Assembly (NCBI GenBank): GCA_012960535.1
Contig: DUBB01000014.1
Coordinates: forward strand, 218,408-282,407
DNA from: Gammaproteobacteria bacterium
GTDB lineage: Bacteria; Pseudomonadota; Gammaproteobacteria; Pseudomonadales; Azotimanducaceae
Direction: 5' to 3'
DNA length: 64,000 nucleotides
The notes under the pieces were generated by a model. That model was not told where the DNA came from and ran no database searches. It was given only the letters and a program-made list of their open reading frames with translations. The translations under genes and the position numbers were made by a program. This document shows, piece after piece, positions 36,426-44,803 of the stretch (position 1 is its first letter; each line of letters begins with the position of its first letter).

Positions 36426-37559
36426 ATGAACCAGGCAGTAGATTTTCTGAAACCGTTTGAAGATGACCAGGTTCCGGAAGTCCTCAAGAGATTGTCCGAA
36501 GATTCGGAGTTTTTGACCATGTTGTCAAAATGGCGGTTCGGGTGGCTAAATCGAATTTCAGCAGCAGGCTGCCGGCGCTTTGCCAGTGTGTATTTGAAGT
36601 ACCGGTTTCGAAAAATCCGATCGATATCAGGGTTTCAGGATTTAATGGCTGTTTTTGCCGCTGAACTGGTTGGCTATAGTATCCAGGAATTTAGGGTTGA
36701 GGGATTAGACCAGCTTGAACCAGGTAAAGGTTATCTTTTCCTCAGTAATCATAGAGATATTGCCTGCGACTCCATGTTGCTTAACTATGCGCTTCACCTT
36801 AATGGTTTATCCACTGTTCGTACCGCAGTGGGTGATAATCTGAACCAGATACCCTTTGTTACCGATATTATGCGATTGAACAAGAGCTTTTTTATCAGTA
36901 GAAGCAGTTCCAGTTCGCGCCAGCAATATGCTGAGCTGGTGGCGGCTTCGGTTTATATTAGAGAATCTATTCAGGCAGGTCAGTCTGTCTGGCTGGCTCA
37001 GAGAGAAGGCCGGGCGAAGGATGGTATTGATCGTACCGACATTTCCGTATTGAAAATGCTGCAGCTGAGTCTTCGCAAGGGGTCCGTGGATGACGCGCTG
37101 ATCGCCTTGAATATTGTGCCCATGAGCCTTTCTTATGAATTTGATCCCTGTGATGAACTGAAAGCCAGGGAGCTAACCGAAACCGATGAATCGGGGATCT
37201 ATAATAAAAAACCCGGAGAGGATCTGGTGAGCCTGGTGCGGGGATTGAGCGGGGCTAAGGGTCGTGTCGTGCTGCGCCTGGGGCAGTTGTTAGGAAATGA
37301 TTATGCTACGCTCGAGCAGGTTGTTGAGGAGGTTGATCGACAAGTGCTATGCAATGCGACCTTAAGGCCCATCAATTTCTTCGCGCATCAGCAGTTATAC
37401 GCTCAGGAGCCGATCGCCGGTGCTGTTGAAGCAGAACTGATGGATAAGGATCATCGTTCGGCATTTGAAGTAAAACAGGCAGGTTGTCCTGAACCCTGGC
37501 GGGAGGCGTGGTTGAAAATTTATTCAAATCCGGTGCTGTCGAGTCAAAAGTATCAGTAA
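36426..37559 (+). CDS. PlsC-like glycerolipid acyltransferase
   Basis: A 377-residue protein of the 1-acylglycerol-3-phosphate acyltransferase superfamily. The catalytic HX4D is NHRDIACD (about 111-118), preceded by LEPGKGYLFLSNH, and a later block GQSVWLAQREGRAKDG (about 195-210) corresponds to the PEGTR-like substrate motif. The protein is longer than PlsC (about 250) with an extra N-terminal helical region and a long C-terminus and no obvious transmembrane helix. Acceptor and acyl donor unknown. Its end overlaps srkA (opposite strand) by 7 bases. Confidence 0.78.
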   Translation: MNQAVDFLKPFEDDQVPEVLKRLSEDSEFLTMLSKWRFGWLNRISAAGCRRFASVYLKYRFRKIRSISGFQDLMAVFAAELVGYSIQEFRVEGLDQLEPGKGYLFLSNHRDIACDSMLLNYALHLNGLSTVRTAVGDNLNQIPFVTDIMRLNKSFFISRSSSSSRQQYAELVAASVYIRESIQAGQSVWLAQREGRAKDGIDRTDISVLKMLQLSLRKGSVDDALIALNIVPMSLSYEFDPCDELKARELTETDESGIYNKKPGEDLVSLVRGLSGAKGRVVLRLGQLLGNDYATLEQVVEEVDRQVLCNATLRPINFFAHQQLYAQEPIAGAVEAELMDKDHRSAFEVKQAGCPEPWREAWLKIYSNPVLSSQKYQ

Positions 37560-38533
37560 ATCAATCGAAGTGGTTGTTCGAACAGCGCTGCGCACTGTTC
37601 TCTTAATTCAAGGATGTGGGTGGCCCAGAATTTTTCGTTGTCAAAAAATGGAAAGGCTCTCTTGAATGCGGGTTCCTGCCATCGTCGAGCAATCCACGCT
37701 GCATGGTGCATAAGCCGCAGGGCTCTTAATCCTTCGATTAAGCGCAGTTCAATAGGATTGAAGTCTCTAAATTCTCTATAACCCTTTAAAATGTGGTCGA
37801 GTTGCTGCTCTTGGGCAGATTGGCTGCCGGACAGCATCATCCACAGGTCCTGAATGGCCGGGCCCGTTCGGGCATCGTCAAAATCAACGAAATGCGGCAA
37901 TTCTTCTCTCCACAGAACATTACCCATATGACAGTCACCGTGCAGGCGCAGGGTATCGAAGGTTGCAGCTGCAAAAACCTTTTCAATATCAGCCAGCAGT
38001 TGCTCGGAGACAGTAGAGTATGCTGGTATTAAGCCCATCGGAATAAAGTTGTTGTTGAGGAGGAATTCTCTTGCTGATAGTCCGAATTCTTCAATTGACA
38101 GCGCTGGTCGATGATTAAAATCAGAGCTGGCGCCAACATTATGGATAAGTGCAATGTGTCTGCCTAGTATGGTCAGACAATCCAGGTCGTCAATTGCAGG
38201 TGCGCGACCTCCGCGACGCTGATATAACGAAAACCTGAATTCATCAAATACAAACAGGCTCTGGTTGTCAATCTGCAGTGGTGGTACGACCGACACATCA
38301 CTTTCCGCCAGTTGCAGGGTAAAATCATGTTCTTCCCTGATCATGTCGTCCGTCCAGCGATTTGCCCGATAGAATTTGGCGATTATGGGTTCAGCCTGTT
38401 CCAGGCCGATCTGGAACACTCTGTTTTCGTAACTGTTCAATTCCAGAATCCGGGCATCACATTGATAGCCTAGGCTTTCGATGGCATCCATAATGAGGTC
38501 AGGAGACAGCCGAGCGAAGAGCTCACGGCTCAT
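37553..38533 (-). CDS. srkA: Stress response kinase A (YihE-type Ser/Thr kinase)
   Basis: SrkA/YihE is a cytosolic Ser/Thr kinase of the choline-kinase-like fold implicated in envelope-stress survival in E. coli. The 326-residue protein matches along its length: LNSYENRVFQ, AKFYRANRWTDDMIREEHDF, catalytic LRLHGDCHMGNVLW (about 194-207) and metal-binding FVDFDDARTGPAIQDLWMML (about 213-232). In E. coli the partner is dsbA; here its start lies within the end of modC (11-base overlap), an unusual association with molybdate uptake. Confidence 0.92.
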   Translation of the reverse strand: MSRELFARLSPDLIMDAIESLGYQCDARILELNSYENRVFQIGLEQAEPIIAKFYRANRWTDDMIREEHDFTLQLAESDVSVVPPLQIDNQSLFVFDEFRFSLYQRRGGRAPAIDDLDCLTILGRHIALIHNVGASSDFNHRPALSIEEFGLSAREFLLNNNFIPMGLIPAYSTVSEQLLADIEKVFAAATFDTLRLHGDCHMGNVLWREELPHFVDFDDARTGPAIQDLWMMLSGSQSAQEQQLDHILKGYREFRDFNPIELRLIEGLRALRLMHHAAWIARRWQEPAFKRAFPFFDNEKFWATHILELREQCAALFEQPLRLIY

Positions 38534-39611
38534 GGGACTGTCTCATCAGGGAAGTTGTTTTGATTTGCGCAAACATTTTTTGACCTTTTGTTATCGCCAT
38601 TGAATCTGAAGACTTTTTGGTAATCCTTGCCAGCAGGTTCTGGCTTCCACACCGCAGGCGAACCAGTGTAGTCATGTCTTCTGTGAAAATATCATCTACG
38701 CTAGTTTCCAGTATATTGAGTATACTGGAAGCCTTGGGTCGCTGAGACACAATACTGGTATCCGTAGCCGAAATCCTGAGACGCACTGTCTGTCCAGGCG
38801 ACTGGTTGAGTTGACTAACGAATAGGTCATTACCCTCAAATTCCAACTGGGTTAGTCCGTATTTGCTGTCGTGACTGACCACACTGCAATAGATTACAGC
38901 AGCAGCGGAGTCACCATTATAAAGACCAAGTTCGAACGAGGTGCTCATGCGTGCTATGTCACCCTTATGCGTAATAACCCCAGCATCGATGTATTGAACC
39001 TCATCTGCAATCTGGGTTATTTCATCCCATTGATGGCTTACATAGAGAATCGGGATCTGAAATTCTTCTTTTAAGATATTCAGGCAATTGAGAATTCTTT
39101 GTTTAGCAGGATAATCCAGGGATGCAAGGGGTTCGTCCATAAGGATGATCTTCGGGCCATTGATGATGACTCTGGCGATGGCCGCCCGCTGAGACTCGCC
39201 CCCTGACAGCAATGCACCTTTCTGGTTCAGGAGCGGGCCAAGCTCGAACGATTCTATGATATTTTCAAGGGAGATTGGGCTGCGCCGATGTTGCCTTTTA
39301 AGTGCAAACAGGAGGTTATCGCGAACACTCAAATGAGGGAATAGATGTTGGCGCTGGAACACAAATCCTATCGCTCTTTTTTCGGGGAGCAGGAAGCGAT
39401 CATGATCATGCCATATCTGTCCGTCTACAGTGATTCGGATTTTGTCGGTGGTATGGCCGCGCTCCAGACCTGCCAGGATTCTCAGCAGGGTTGATTTGCC
39501 CGCACCGGATTGCCCGTATATTGCAGTTACACCAGGATGGTTAATCTGCAATTGCGTATTCAGGCAGAATCCGCTGGGACGGGTAAATTGGACGCACGCC
39601 TGGATAGTCAT
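38523..39611 (-). CDS. modC: ModC, molybdate ABC transporter ATPase
   Basis: ModC energises molybdate import. The 362-residue protein has Walker A GQSGAGKST (about 35-43), Q-loop FQRQHLFPHLSVRDNL, ABC signature LSGGESQRAAIARV, Walker B IILMDEPLASLD and His-loop YVSHQWDE, then a C-terminal TOBE/Mop domain (about 290-355) that binds oxyanion. Overlaps modB by 4 bases and srkA by 11 bases. Confidence 0.94.
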   Translation of the reverse strand: MTIQACVQFTRPSGFCLNTQLQINHPGVTAIYGQSGAGKSTLLRILAGLERGHTTDKIRITVDGQIWHDHDRFLLPEKRAIGFVFQRQHLFPHLSVRDNLLFALKRQHRRSPISLENIIESFELGPLLNQKGALLSGGESQRAAIARVIINGPKIILMDEPLASLDYPAKQRILNCLNILKEEFQIPILYVSHQWDEITQIADEVQYIDAGVITHKGDIARMSTSFELGLYNGDSAAAVIYCSVVSHDSKYGLTQLEFEGNDLFVSQLNQSPGQTVRLRISATDTSIVSQRPKASSILNILETSVDDIFTEDMTTLVRLRCGSQNLLARITKKSSDSMAITKGQKMFAQIKTTSLMRQSHEP

Positions 39612-40303
39612 CTGCCTCTGGACCCCGCAGCTACCACTGTCAGCGAACCCTTGTTGATAATGTGAATTAGAATAAGTGTGCAGAAAGAAAACAACATCAA
39701 ACCGCCGGCGAGAATGTGGGCTCTGGCATACTGCAGTGTTTCTACATGATCATATAATGCGATGGATAGAACCCTCGTTTCACCCGGAATGTTGCCACCT
39801 ATCATAAGGACAATACCGAACTCTCCTACGGTATGGGCGAAGGTCAGGGTTGTGGCGATCAAAAAACCCCGTGCTGACAAGGGTACCACCAGGTTAAAGA
39901 AACGATCAAATGATCCTGCACCCAGGGTGGTGGCGGCTTCGATGAGGTTCTGGTCTATGTTGCTAAACTCCACCTGTAAGGGTTGGATGTAAAAAGGCAT
40001 CGAATAGATGACTGAGCCAATCAATAAGCCTGCGAAGGAGAACGCCAGCGTATCGCCGGTCATCTGAAGCCAGAATGAGCCGACTGCCTGGTCGGGTGAA
40101 AATAAAATGAGCAGATAGAAACCGATCACAGTGGGTGGTAGAACCAGAGGCAGTGAGATCAGGGGTGATAGCAAAGTGGAAAACCACGAACGACTTCTTG
40201 CTACCCACCAGGCAACCGGCGTGCCGAAAATCATAAGTAGTGCTGTAGTTGCGCCTGCCAGTTGTAGGGTCACGAATATTGCACTGGTGTCAGTTGCTGT
40301 CAT
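39608..40303 (-). CDS. modB: ModB, molybdate ABC transporter permease
   Basis: Inner-membrane permease of 231 residues with about five or six transmembrane helices. The permease motif that contacts ModC is visible as EAATTLGAGSFDRFFNLVVP (about 142-161, EAA...G), and the helix LPLVLPPTVIGFYLL is typical of ModB. Both ends overlap the neighbours by 4 bases (ATGA), so modABC is translationally coupled. Confidence 0.94.
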   Translation of the reverse strand: MTATDTSAIFVTLQLAGATTALLMIFGTPVAWWVARSRSWFSTLLSPLISLPLVLPPTVIGFYLLILFSPDQAVGSFWLQMTGDTLAFSFAGLLIGSVIYSMPFYIQPLQVEFSNIDQNLIEAATTLGAGSFDRFFNLVVPLSARGFLIATTLTFAHTVGEFGIVLMIGGNIPGETRVLSIALYDHVETLQYARAHILAGGLMLFSFCTLILIHIINKGSLTVVAAGSRGR

Positions 40304-41037
40304 GGTGACTTGAGTTGCTCTGTTAAGTAGCCGTGCTGGCGGATTATTTCTCTGCCAGCTTCGGATTTTATGAAGGCAATCATTGTGCGACCTCCGGGTG
40401 TGTCGTTAATGACTAGAAGGCTCTGTTTTATATCACTATAAAGTCCTGCATCGGGAAGCCAGTACTTTTCGTTACTGATCCCTGCATCGAGTAATTGGGC
40501 AACTGAGACAAATCCTGCAGAGGTATTTCCTGTGAGGATGAATTGGAAGGTTTGTGCGACATTATTGCCCAGTATAGGCTGGAGATGATGCGAGAACAGG
40601 CCCGTCTGGATTACCTCGACTGCTGCTCGACCATAGGGTGCGAATTTTGGGTTAGCCAGGGCTAATTTACCGTTGAACTGACTAAACAGCTTGTTCCAGG
40701 AGATGGTTCTTTTGGGAACCCAAAGCGCCAGCCGGCCCCTGGCGTAGATCCACAGGCTATCAGGATGGCCTATGTTCTTGTCGAGTAAAGCAAGCGGTCG
40801 TTGCGTGTCTGCAGACAAAAACAGGTCAAAGGGGGCACCATTGATAATCTGGGCATAGAAAAGCCCAGAAGAACCCGAACTGACTTGGTAATGCGCGTTC
40901 GTTTCAACTGAAATGCGGCTGATCAGGGCCTTAAGGGTGGACTGGAAGTTAGCCGCTACGGCGATGCGTGTGCTTGCATGAGCGATGCCAAAGTCGCTGC
41001 TTAGTATAATTAGTATGAGTAGACTTAAACGCCGCAA
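40300..41037 (-). CDS. modA: ModA, periplasmic molybdate-binding protein
   Basis: Substrate-binding protein of the ModABC system: signal peptide (LLILIILSSDFGIAHA, cleavage near residue 21), then IAVAANFQSTLKAL, the oxyanion-site SSGSSGLFYAQI and PFDLFLSADTQRP. 245 residues. The only plausible start is a TTG at 41037, 3 bases after the nudC stop and with no strong ribosome-binding site, which suggests coupling to nudC translation. I see no separate ModE-type operator. Confidence 0.92.
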   Translation of the reverse strand: MRRLSLLILIILSSDFGIAHASTRIAVAANFQSTLKALISRISVETNAHYQVSSGSSGLFYAQIINGAPFDLFLSADTQRPLALLDKNIGHPDSLWIYARGRLALWVPKRTISWNKLFSQFNGKLALANPKFAPYGRAAVEVIQTGLFSHHLQPILGNNVAQTFQFILTGNTSAGFVSVAQLLDAGISNEKYWLPDAGLYSDIKQSLLVINDTPGGRTMIAFIKSEAGREIIRQHGYLTEQLKSP

Positions 41038-41040
41038 AGG

Positions 41041-41892
41041 CTATATCTGCCCGAGTTCGGCCCGGCGAATAAAATCGTTTATCAGCCACCCAGAAATTGA
41101 AATCGACGCGGGTTTGTTCGGTAGATCATTGTAGTGGAACCATTGTGCATCACTGAGTTCTTCTTCTTGAATGACTATTTCCCCACTTTCGTATTCTGCA
41201 TGAAAGCCTAGCATGAGTGAATTTGGAAAGGGCCAGGATTGACTTCCGAAATAGCGAAGGTTTTTCACTTTCAGGCTAACCTCTTCGAAAACTTCGCGGT
41301 GGACAGTTTCCTCAATAGACTCACCTGGTTCAATGAACCCAGCAAGCGTGCTATAAAAATTACCGCCGGCCTGGGCATTTCGAGCGAGCAGTATATCGCT
41401 ACCTTTGTTGATACAGACGATGATTGAAGGGGATAACCTGGGGTAAAACATCAGCCCGCATTGGTTACACTTCGTTGAACGATCTGCCTGTCCAGATTCG
41501 GTGGCGCTACCACACTGGCCACAGTGTTGATGGTTGTTGTACCAGTCAACTATCTGCTTTGCACGGCCAATAAGGGAGAACACATTAAGTTCCACCTTGC
41601 CCAGAAAAGACCATAGAGTATCGAAACTGTATCCTTCAGGTTCGTCAGCATTTTCATCCACTTCAACAACGTATAATGGACAATCGCTTATCATACCCAG
41701 GTAGTGCTGGGCCTTTGCCTCCAGGCCACTCCATTGCCATTCGTTGTGATCCAAGGGTTGCCAGACAGGTAATTGGTCGTGTTTCAGGACTTCACCATCT
41801 GATATAACAATGTAAAAAGCTGAATTGTAATTTGTCGGAGCGTTGGTGCCCGGTTCGAAGTGCTGTTGCAAGTCGATATCTTGCCAATTCAT
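41041..41892 (-). CDS. nudC: NudC, NAD(H) pyrophosphatase / mRNA deNADding hydrolase
   Basis: Nudix hydrolase that splits NADH and removes 5'-NAD caps from RNA. The 283-residue protein has the zinc ribbon HCGQCGSATESG...CNQCG (about 117-141), the Nudix box GFIEPGESIEETVHREVFEE (about 187-206) and, after it, a SQPWPFPxSLM block (here FGSQSWPFPNSLMLGF) characteristic of NudC. It lies upstream of modABC on the same strand. Confidence 0.94.
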   Translation of the reverse strand: MNWQDIDLQQHFEPGTNAPTNYNSAFYIVISDGEVLKHDQLPVWQPLDHNEWQWSGLEAKAQHYLGMISDCPLYVVEVDENADEPEGYSFDTLWSFLGKVELNVFSLIGRAKQIVDWYNNHQHCGQCGSATESGQADRSTKCNQCGLMFYPRLSPSIIVCINKGSDILLARNAQAGGNFYSTLAGFIEPGESIEETVHREVFEEVSLKVKNLRYFGSQSWPFPNSLMLGFHAEYESGEIVIQEEELSDAQWFHYNDLPNKPASISISGWLINDFIRRAELGQI

Positions 41893-41944
41893 AAGTCAGT
41901 CCTTTTCTCTGCAGACTAACTTTACCATAGCCTTTGATTGGGAT

Positions 41945-42652
41945 TCACGGTAACGACGCACGGGCCAGACTTAAAATAGTAATTTCACGTGCGCCTGCCT
42001 TTTTTAGCTCGGCGCTCAGCGAGTTTGTTGTCGCCATTGAAGTCACTACGTCGTCTACCAGACCGATATGGAGGCTGTTTAAGTCTAGAGTTACCTCAAA
42101 TGCATTCACTACATTTTTATAGCGGCTAGCTGAATTGAGGGATTTTTGTGGGGCGGTCCAACGAATTTTCTTGCAGGCATGATGGAGTAAGGGTAGGTCC
42201 AGTTGCCGGCAAAGATCGGCAGCAATTAATCCAGATTGATTGAATCCTCTACGTCGTTTGGTGATCCAATGAATGGGCATGGCCATGAGCATATCAGGCA
42301 GTGGCTGATAATCCTTTAAGCGCATTGCAAAGAGGGTGGATAGGGCTTTTCCATAAACAAGCTTTTCGTTGTTCTTGAACGCTAAAATGAGCCTATTGAC
42401 GGGAAATTGATAGTTGAAAGCGCATATGCAGCGATCGAAGTAGAGTGGTTTTGGCAGGCAATGGCCGCAGCGCGCTACGTTATTGGGCAGGGGTAGTCCG
42501 CAGCGCAGACAACCGGATTGGTGCCAAGGCAGGTCTTTCTGGCAGGCCGTGCAGATATCGGTGGGCCCGCCGCAGGATTGACTGCACAGAATACAGGGCC
42601 TGTTTAAGAAACGGCGGCTGGCATTTTTTAATCGAGACACAAATGAGGTCAT
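41945..42652 (-). CDS. ComF/GntX-family phosphoribosyltransferase-like protein
   Basis: A 235-residue protein with an N-terminal double zinc finger (CILCSQSCGG, CTAC, CLRCGLPL, CGHC, about residues 20-84) and a C-terminal type I phosphoribosyltransferase fold with MPIHWITKRRRGFNQSGLIAADL and the PRPP-loop-like IGLVDDVVTSMATTNS (about 195-210). ComF proteins aid DNA uptake in competent bacteria; GntX was linked to gluconate and iron-sulfur use. In most gammaproteobacteria it sits beside bioB; here that neighbour is absent. Confidence 0.88.
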   Translation of the reverse strand: MTSFVSRLKNASRRFLNRPCILCSQSCGGPTDICTACQKDLPWHQSGCLRCGLPLPNNVARCGHCLPKPLYFDRCICAFNYQFPVNRLILAFKNNEKLVYGKALSTLFAMRLKDYQPLPDMLMAMPIHWITKRRRGFNQSGLIAADLCRQLDLPLLHHACKKIRWTAPQKSLNSASRYKNVVNAFEVTLDLNSLHIGLVDDVVTSMATTNSLSAELKKAGAREITILSLARASLP

Positions 42653-42720
42653 GTAAGAGCACCCTAAGATCTGATCAGATAAAAAAGGTTGAGAAAGCCT
42701 TGTAATGTACGTCAGTTAAT

Positions 42721-43308
42721 TCAGTTTCCACATGCAGAAAGTTCTGTATCAGGGTTGCAAACAATGTTTTTCCTGAGGAAGGTCGACCAGTATTTTATTA
42801 AATGCTGGTGCTTTAACTCGTCAGCCTGGGAAAAAGCAGGGACTTTGATTCTTACTTTGATGAAATACCAATCTGGGCTTGCCCATATGGCTTTGCTCAA
42901 TTGAATCAGACCAGTATGCTGGTCTTTTGTTGTTCGGCATGTGACCAGAGTAACCGCTGAATCCATCTCGTATTCCTGTCCTGAAAAGATCAGCGCCCTG
43001 GAAAAGGAGTGACAGTTTTCTGTCAGGTTTTGGTCAGTTTGCTCAAGAATCTGCGCAGGCGTCAGCGTGATTGGCGCTCTGGTTCGCTCGAGAACTAATT
43101 TACTCTGCCAGTTCAGTGGGTTCTGCCCAGGTGGCAGGAACTCGAAAAAATCCAAGCCGCTACTCTGGACCGTGTGGTGGGCGATCCACCCTGTCGGTAT
43201 ATGGGCGATTAAATGGCCGGTCGCGTTAGATTCTGAACCTGCCGGGGAATTCTGGCAAGCGAGTAGCAAAGACAAGTACAAGCTGGTAGCCCAGAGTCTC
43301 AGTCTCAT
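42721..43308 (-). CDS. Predicted lipoprotein of unknown function
   Basis: A 195-residue protein with a lipoprotein signal: MRLRLW, hydrophobic core and lipobox LLAC at about residue 18. The mature part (TGHLIAHIPTGWIAHHTV, LDFFEFLPPGQNPLNWQSKLVLE) resembles beta-rich, substrate-free small envelope proteins, with three further cysteines. I recognise no family. Its start overlaps the TerB-like stop by 4 bases. Confidence 0.7.
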   Translation of the reverse strand: MRLRLWATSLYLSLLLACQNSPAGSESNATGHLIAHIPTGWIAHHTVQSSGLDFFEFLPPGQNPLNWQSKLVLERTRAPITLTPAQILEQTDQNLTENCHSFSRALIFSGQEYEMDSAVTLVTCRTTKDQHTGLIQLSKAIWASPDWYFIKVRIKVPAFSQADELKHQHLIKYWSTFLRKNIVCNPDTELSACGN

Positions 43309-43694
43309 AAAAAGTTAGTTGCTTCCTCATGTAATGCCACCAGTCTGCGCACCCAGTTGTTTATCCTGGCAAAGAGTTCGTTACTGATGTTAAACACCTG
43401 GCAGAGCTCATACAGATAACTTTTCTCTTCTATTTCGAAGGCGCCGTCTACATAACCAAGGTGGGTCAGTGCAATGATGGCAATTATTCTTGAACGATGG
43501 CTCAGAAATTTTTTTTCGAGTCCTTTCACTTCCAGGTAATGAGGTTCTAAATCTTCTGGTAGTGCCATTTCCCTGCGCATATCCATCATTGATAGTTCTT
43601 CTTCGGCAGAAAATTCACCATCTGATACCACGACGCTATAGGCTAAATGGTATAACAATTCCTTTTGGCCCTGGTCCAGCTGAGATAAAAACAT
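43305..43694 (-). CDS. TerB-like helical protein
   Basis: A 129-residue all-helical protein. The pattern LAYSVVVSDGEFSAEEELSMMDMRREM (about 17-43) and the later GYVDGAFEIEEKSYLYELCQVFNI fit the TerB/DjlA-N fold, in which acidic residues between helices bind metal. TerB proteins take part in tellurite/stress complexes, but no other ter gene is near. Lies 18 bases after the Deg-type protease stop. Confidence 0.72.
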   Translation of the reverse strand: MFLSQLDQGQKELLYHLAYSVVVSDGEFSAEEELSMMDMRREMALPEDLEPHYLEVKGLEKKFLSHRSRIIAIIALTHLGYVDGAFEIEEKSYLYELCQVFNISNELFARINNWVRRLVALHEEATNFL

Positions 43695-43712
43695 GCTATT
43701 GGTAACTCCAGG

Positions 43713-44789
43713 TTAGCTTTCTGGTTGCGCCAGGACAATATCGTAATTCACTATGGTTTCGTCCCGAAGACTCGTGATTTTTACACTGTCGCCGGGTTGA
43801 TGCTGCTCCAGCAGCGACAGCATGCCATCTTCATTGCTGACCGGTTCGTCATCAATGGCAATAATAACATCGCCCAAGTGTATCTTACCTCGACGGTCTT
43901 CACGGACGCCTACCATACCCGCCTGTTCGGCTGGATAATCCTTTTTTACCGAAAAAACCACAATGCCCTTGATATTCAGGCGTCTGCTCCAGGAATCGGA
44001 CATAGTCTCTATGCCAAGTACCGGCCGGTAAAGTCTGCCATATTTCAAGAGCTGGGGAATGAGTATTTTCAGGGTTGCTACAGGAATTGCGAAACCGATG
44101 CCTGCGCTGGCACCCGATGGACTTACTATCGAAGTATTGACACCAATTAATTCTCCTTTGGAGTTCAGTAGAGGGCCACCTGAATTTCCGGGATTAATGG
44201 CTGCGTCCGTCTGGATGACGTTTTTAATAGTTCGGTTGCTGAGTGATTTAATTTCCCGATTCAACGCGCTCACCACACCAACGGTCAGTGACGTGTCCAG
44301 GGCAAAGGGATTGCCAATCGCCATAACTTTTCTGCCAACTGCAAGGGCGCTAGAGTCGCCCAGTGGAAGTCCCTGGAGATCCTCGTCTGGGGCATCGATA
44401 GAAAGTAACGCTATGTCCTTTTCCGCAGACAGCCCGACAACTTCAGCCTCGTAGCTATTTCCGGATTGTAAGGTAATAGTGATCTTATTTGCCGCGTACA
44501 CAACGTGGAAATTAGTGACAATTAATCCGGATTGATCCCAGAGGAATCCTGTCCCCGATCCCTGAGGTATTTCCATAACATTGAGTGAAAAGCGCTGTCG
44601 CCGTAACTGGGTATTGGTGACAAAGACAACCGAAGGGCTGGCTGCTTGGAAGACGGCGATATTGTTGCGTTCATCATCGGTCAGGAAATCAACTGCTGGG
44701 GCCTCCCTGGCATTATCTTTGGCGGTGCCTGACAGAAGTGCTGCAGTAAGAACAGCAGCCGTCATTAGGGTGAGCCACGACCATTTCAT
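43713..44789 (-). CDS. DegP/HtrA-family serine protease, plant-Deg1-like
   Basis: A 358-residue envelope protease: N-terminal signal or anchor (about 5-20), trypsin-like domain with catalytic His95 (VTNFHVV), Asp125 (EKDIALL) and Ser203 (INPGNSGGPL), and one PDZ domain (about 255-350). The sequence around PSVVFVTNTQ and VMEIPQGSGTGFLWD is closer, by eye, to chloroplast Deg1 and cyanobacterial relatives than to E. coli DegS. It follows the TolC-family gene by 14 bases. Confidence 0.85.
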   Translation of the reverse strand: MKWSWLTLMTAAVLTAALLSGTAKDNAREAPAVDFLTDDERNNIAVFQAASPSVVFVTNTQLRRQRFSLNVMEIPQGSGTGFLWDQSGLIVTNFHVVYAANKITITLQSGNSYEAEVVGLSAEKDIALLSIDAPDEDLQGLPLGDSSALAVGRKVMAIGNPFALDTSLTVGVVSALNREIKSLSNRTIKNVIQTDAAINPGNSGGPLLNSKGELIGVNTSIVSPSGASAGIGFAIPVATLKILIPQLLKYGRLYRPVLGIETMSDSWSRRLNIKGIVVFSVKKDYPAEQAGMVGVREDRRGKIHLGDVIIAIDDEPVSNEDGMLSLLEQHQPGDSVKITSLRDETIVNYDIVLAQPES

Positions 44790-44803
44790 CTTGGTAGGAA
44801 TCC

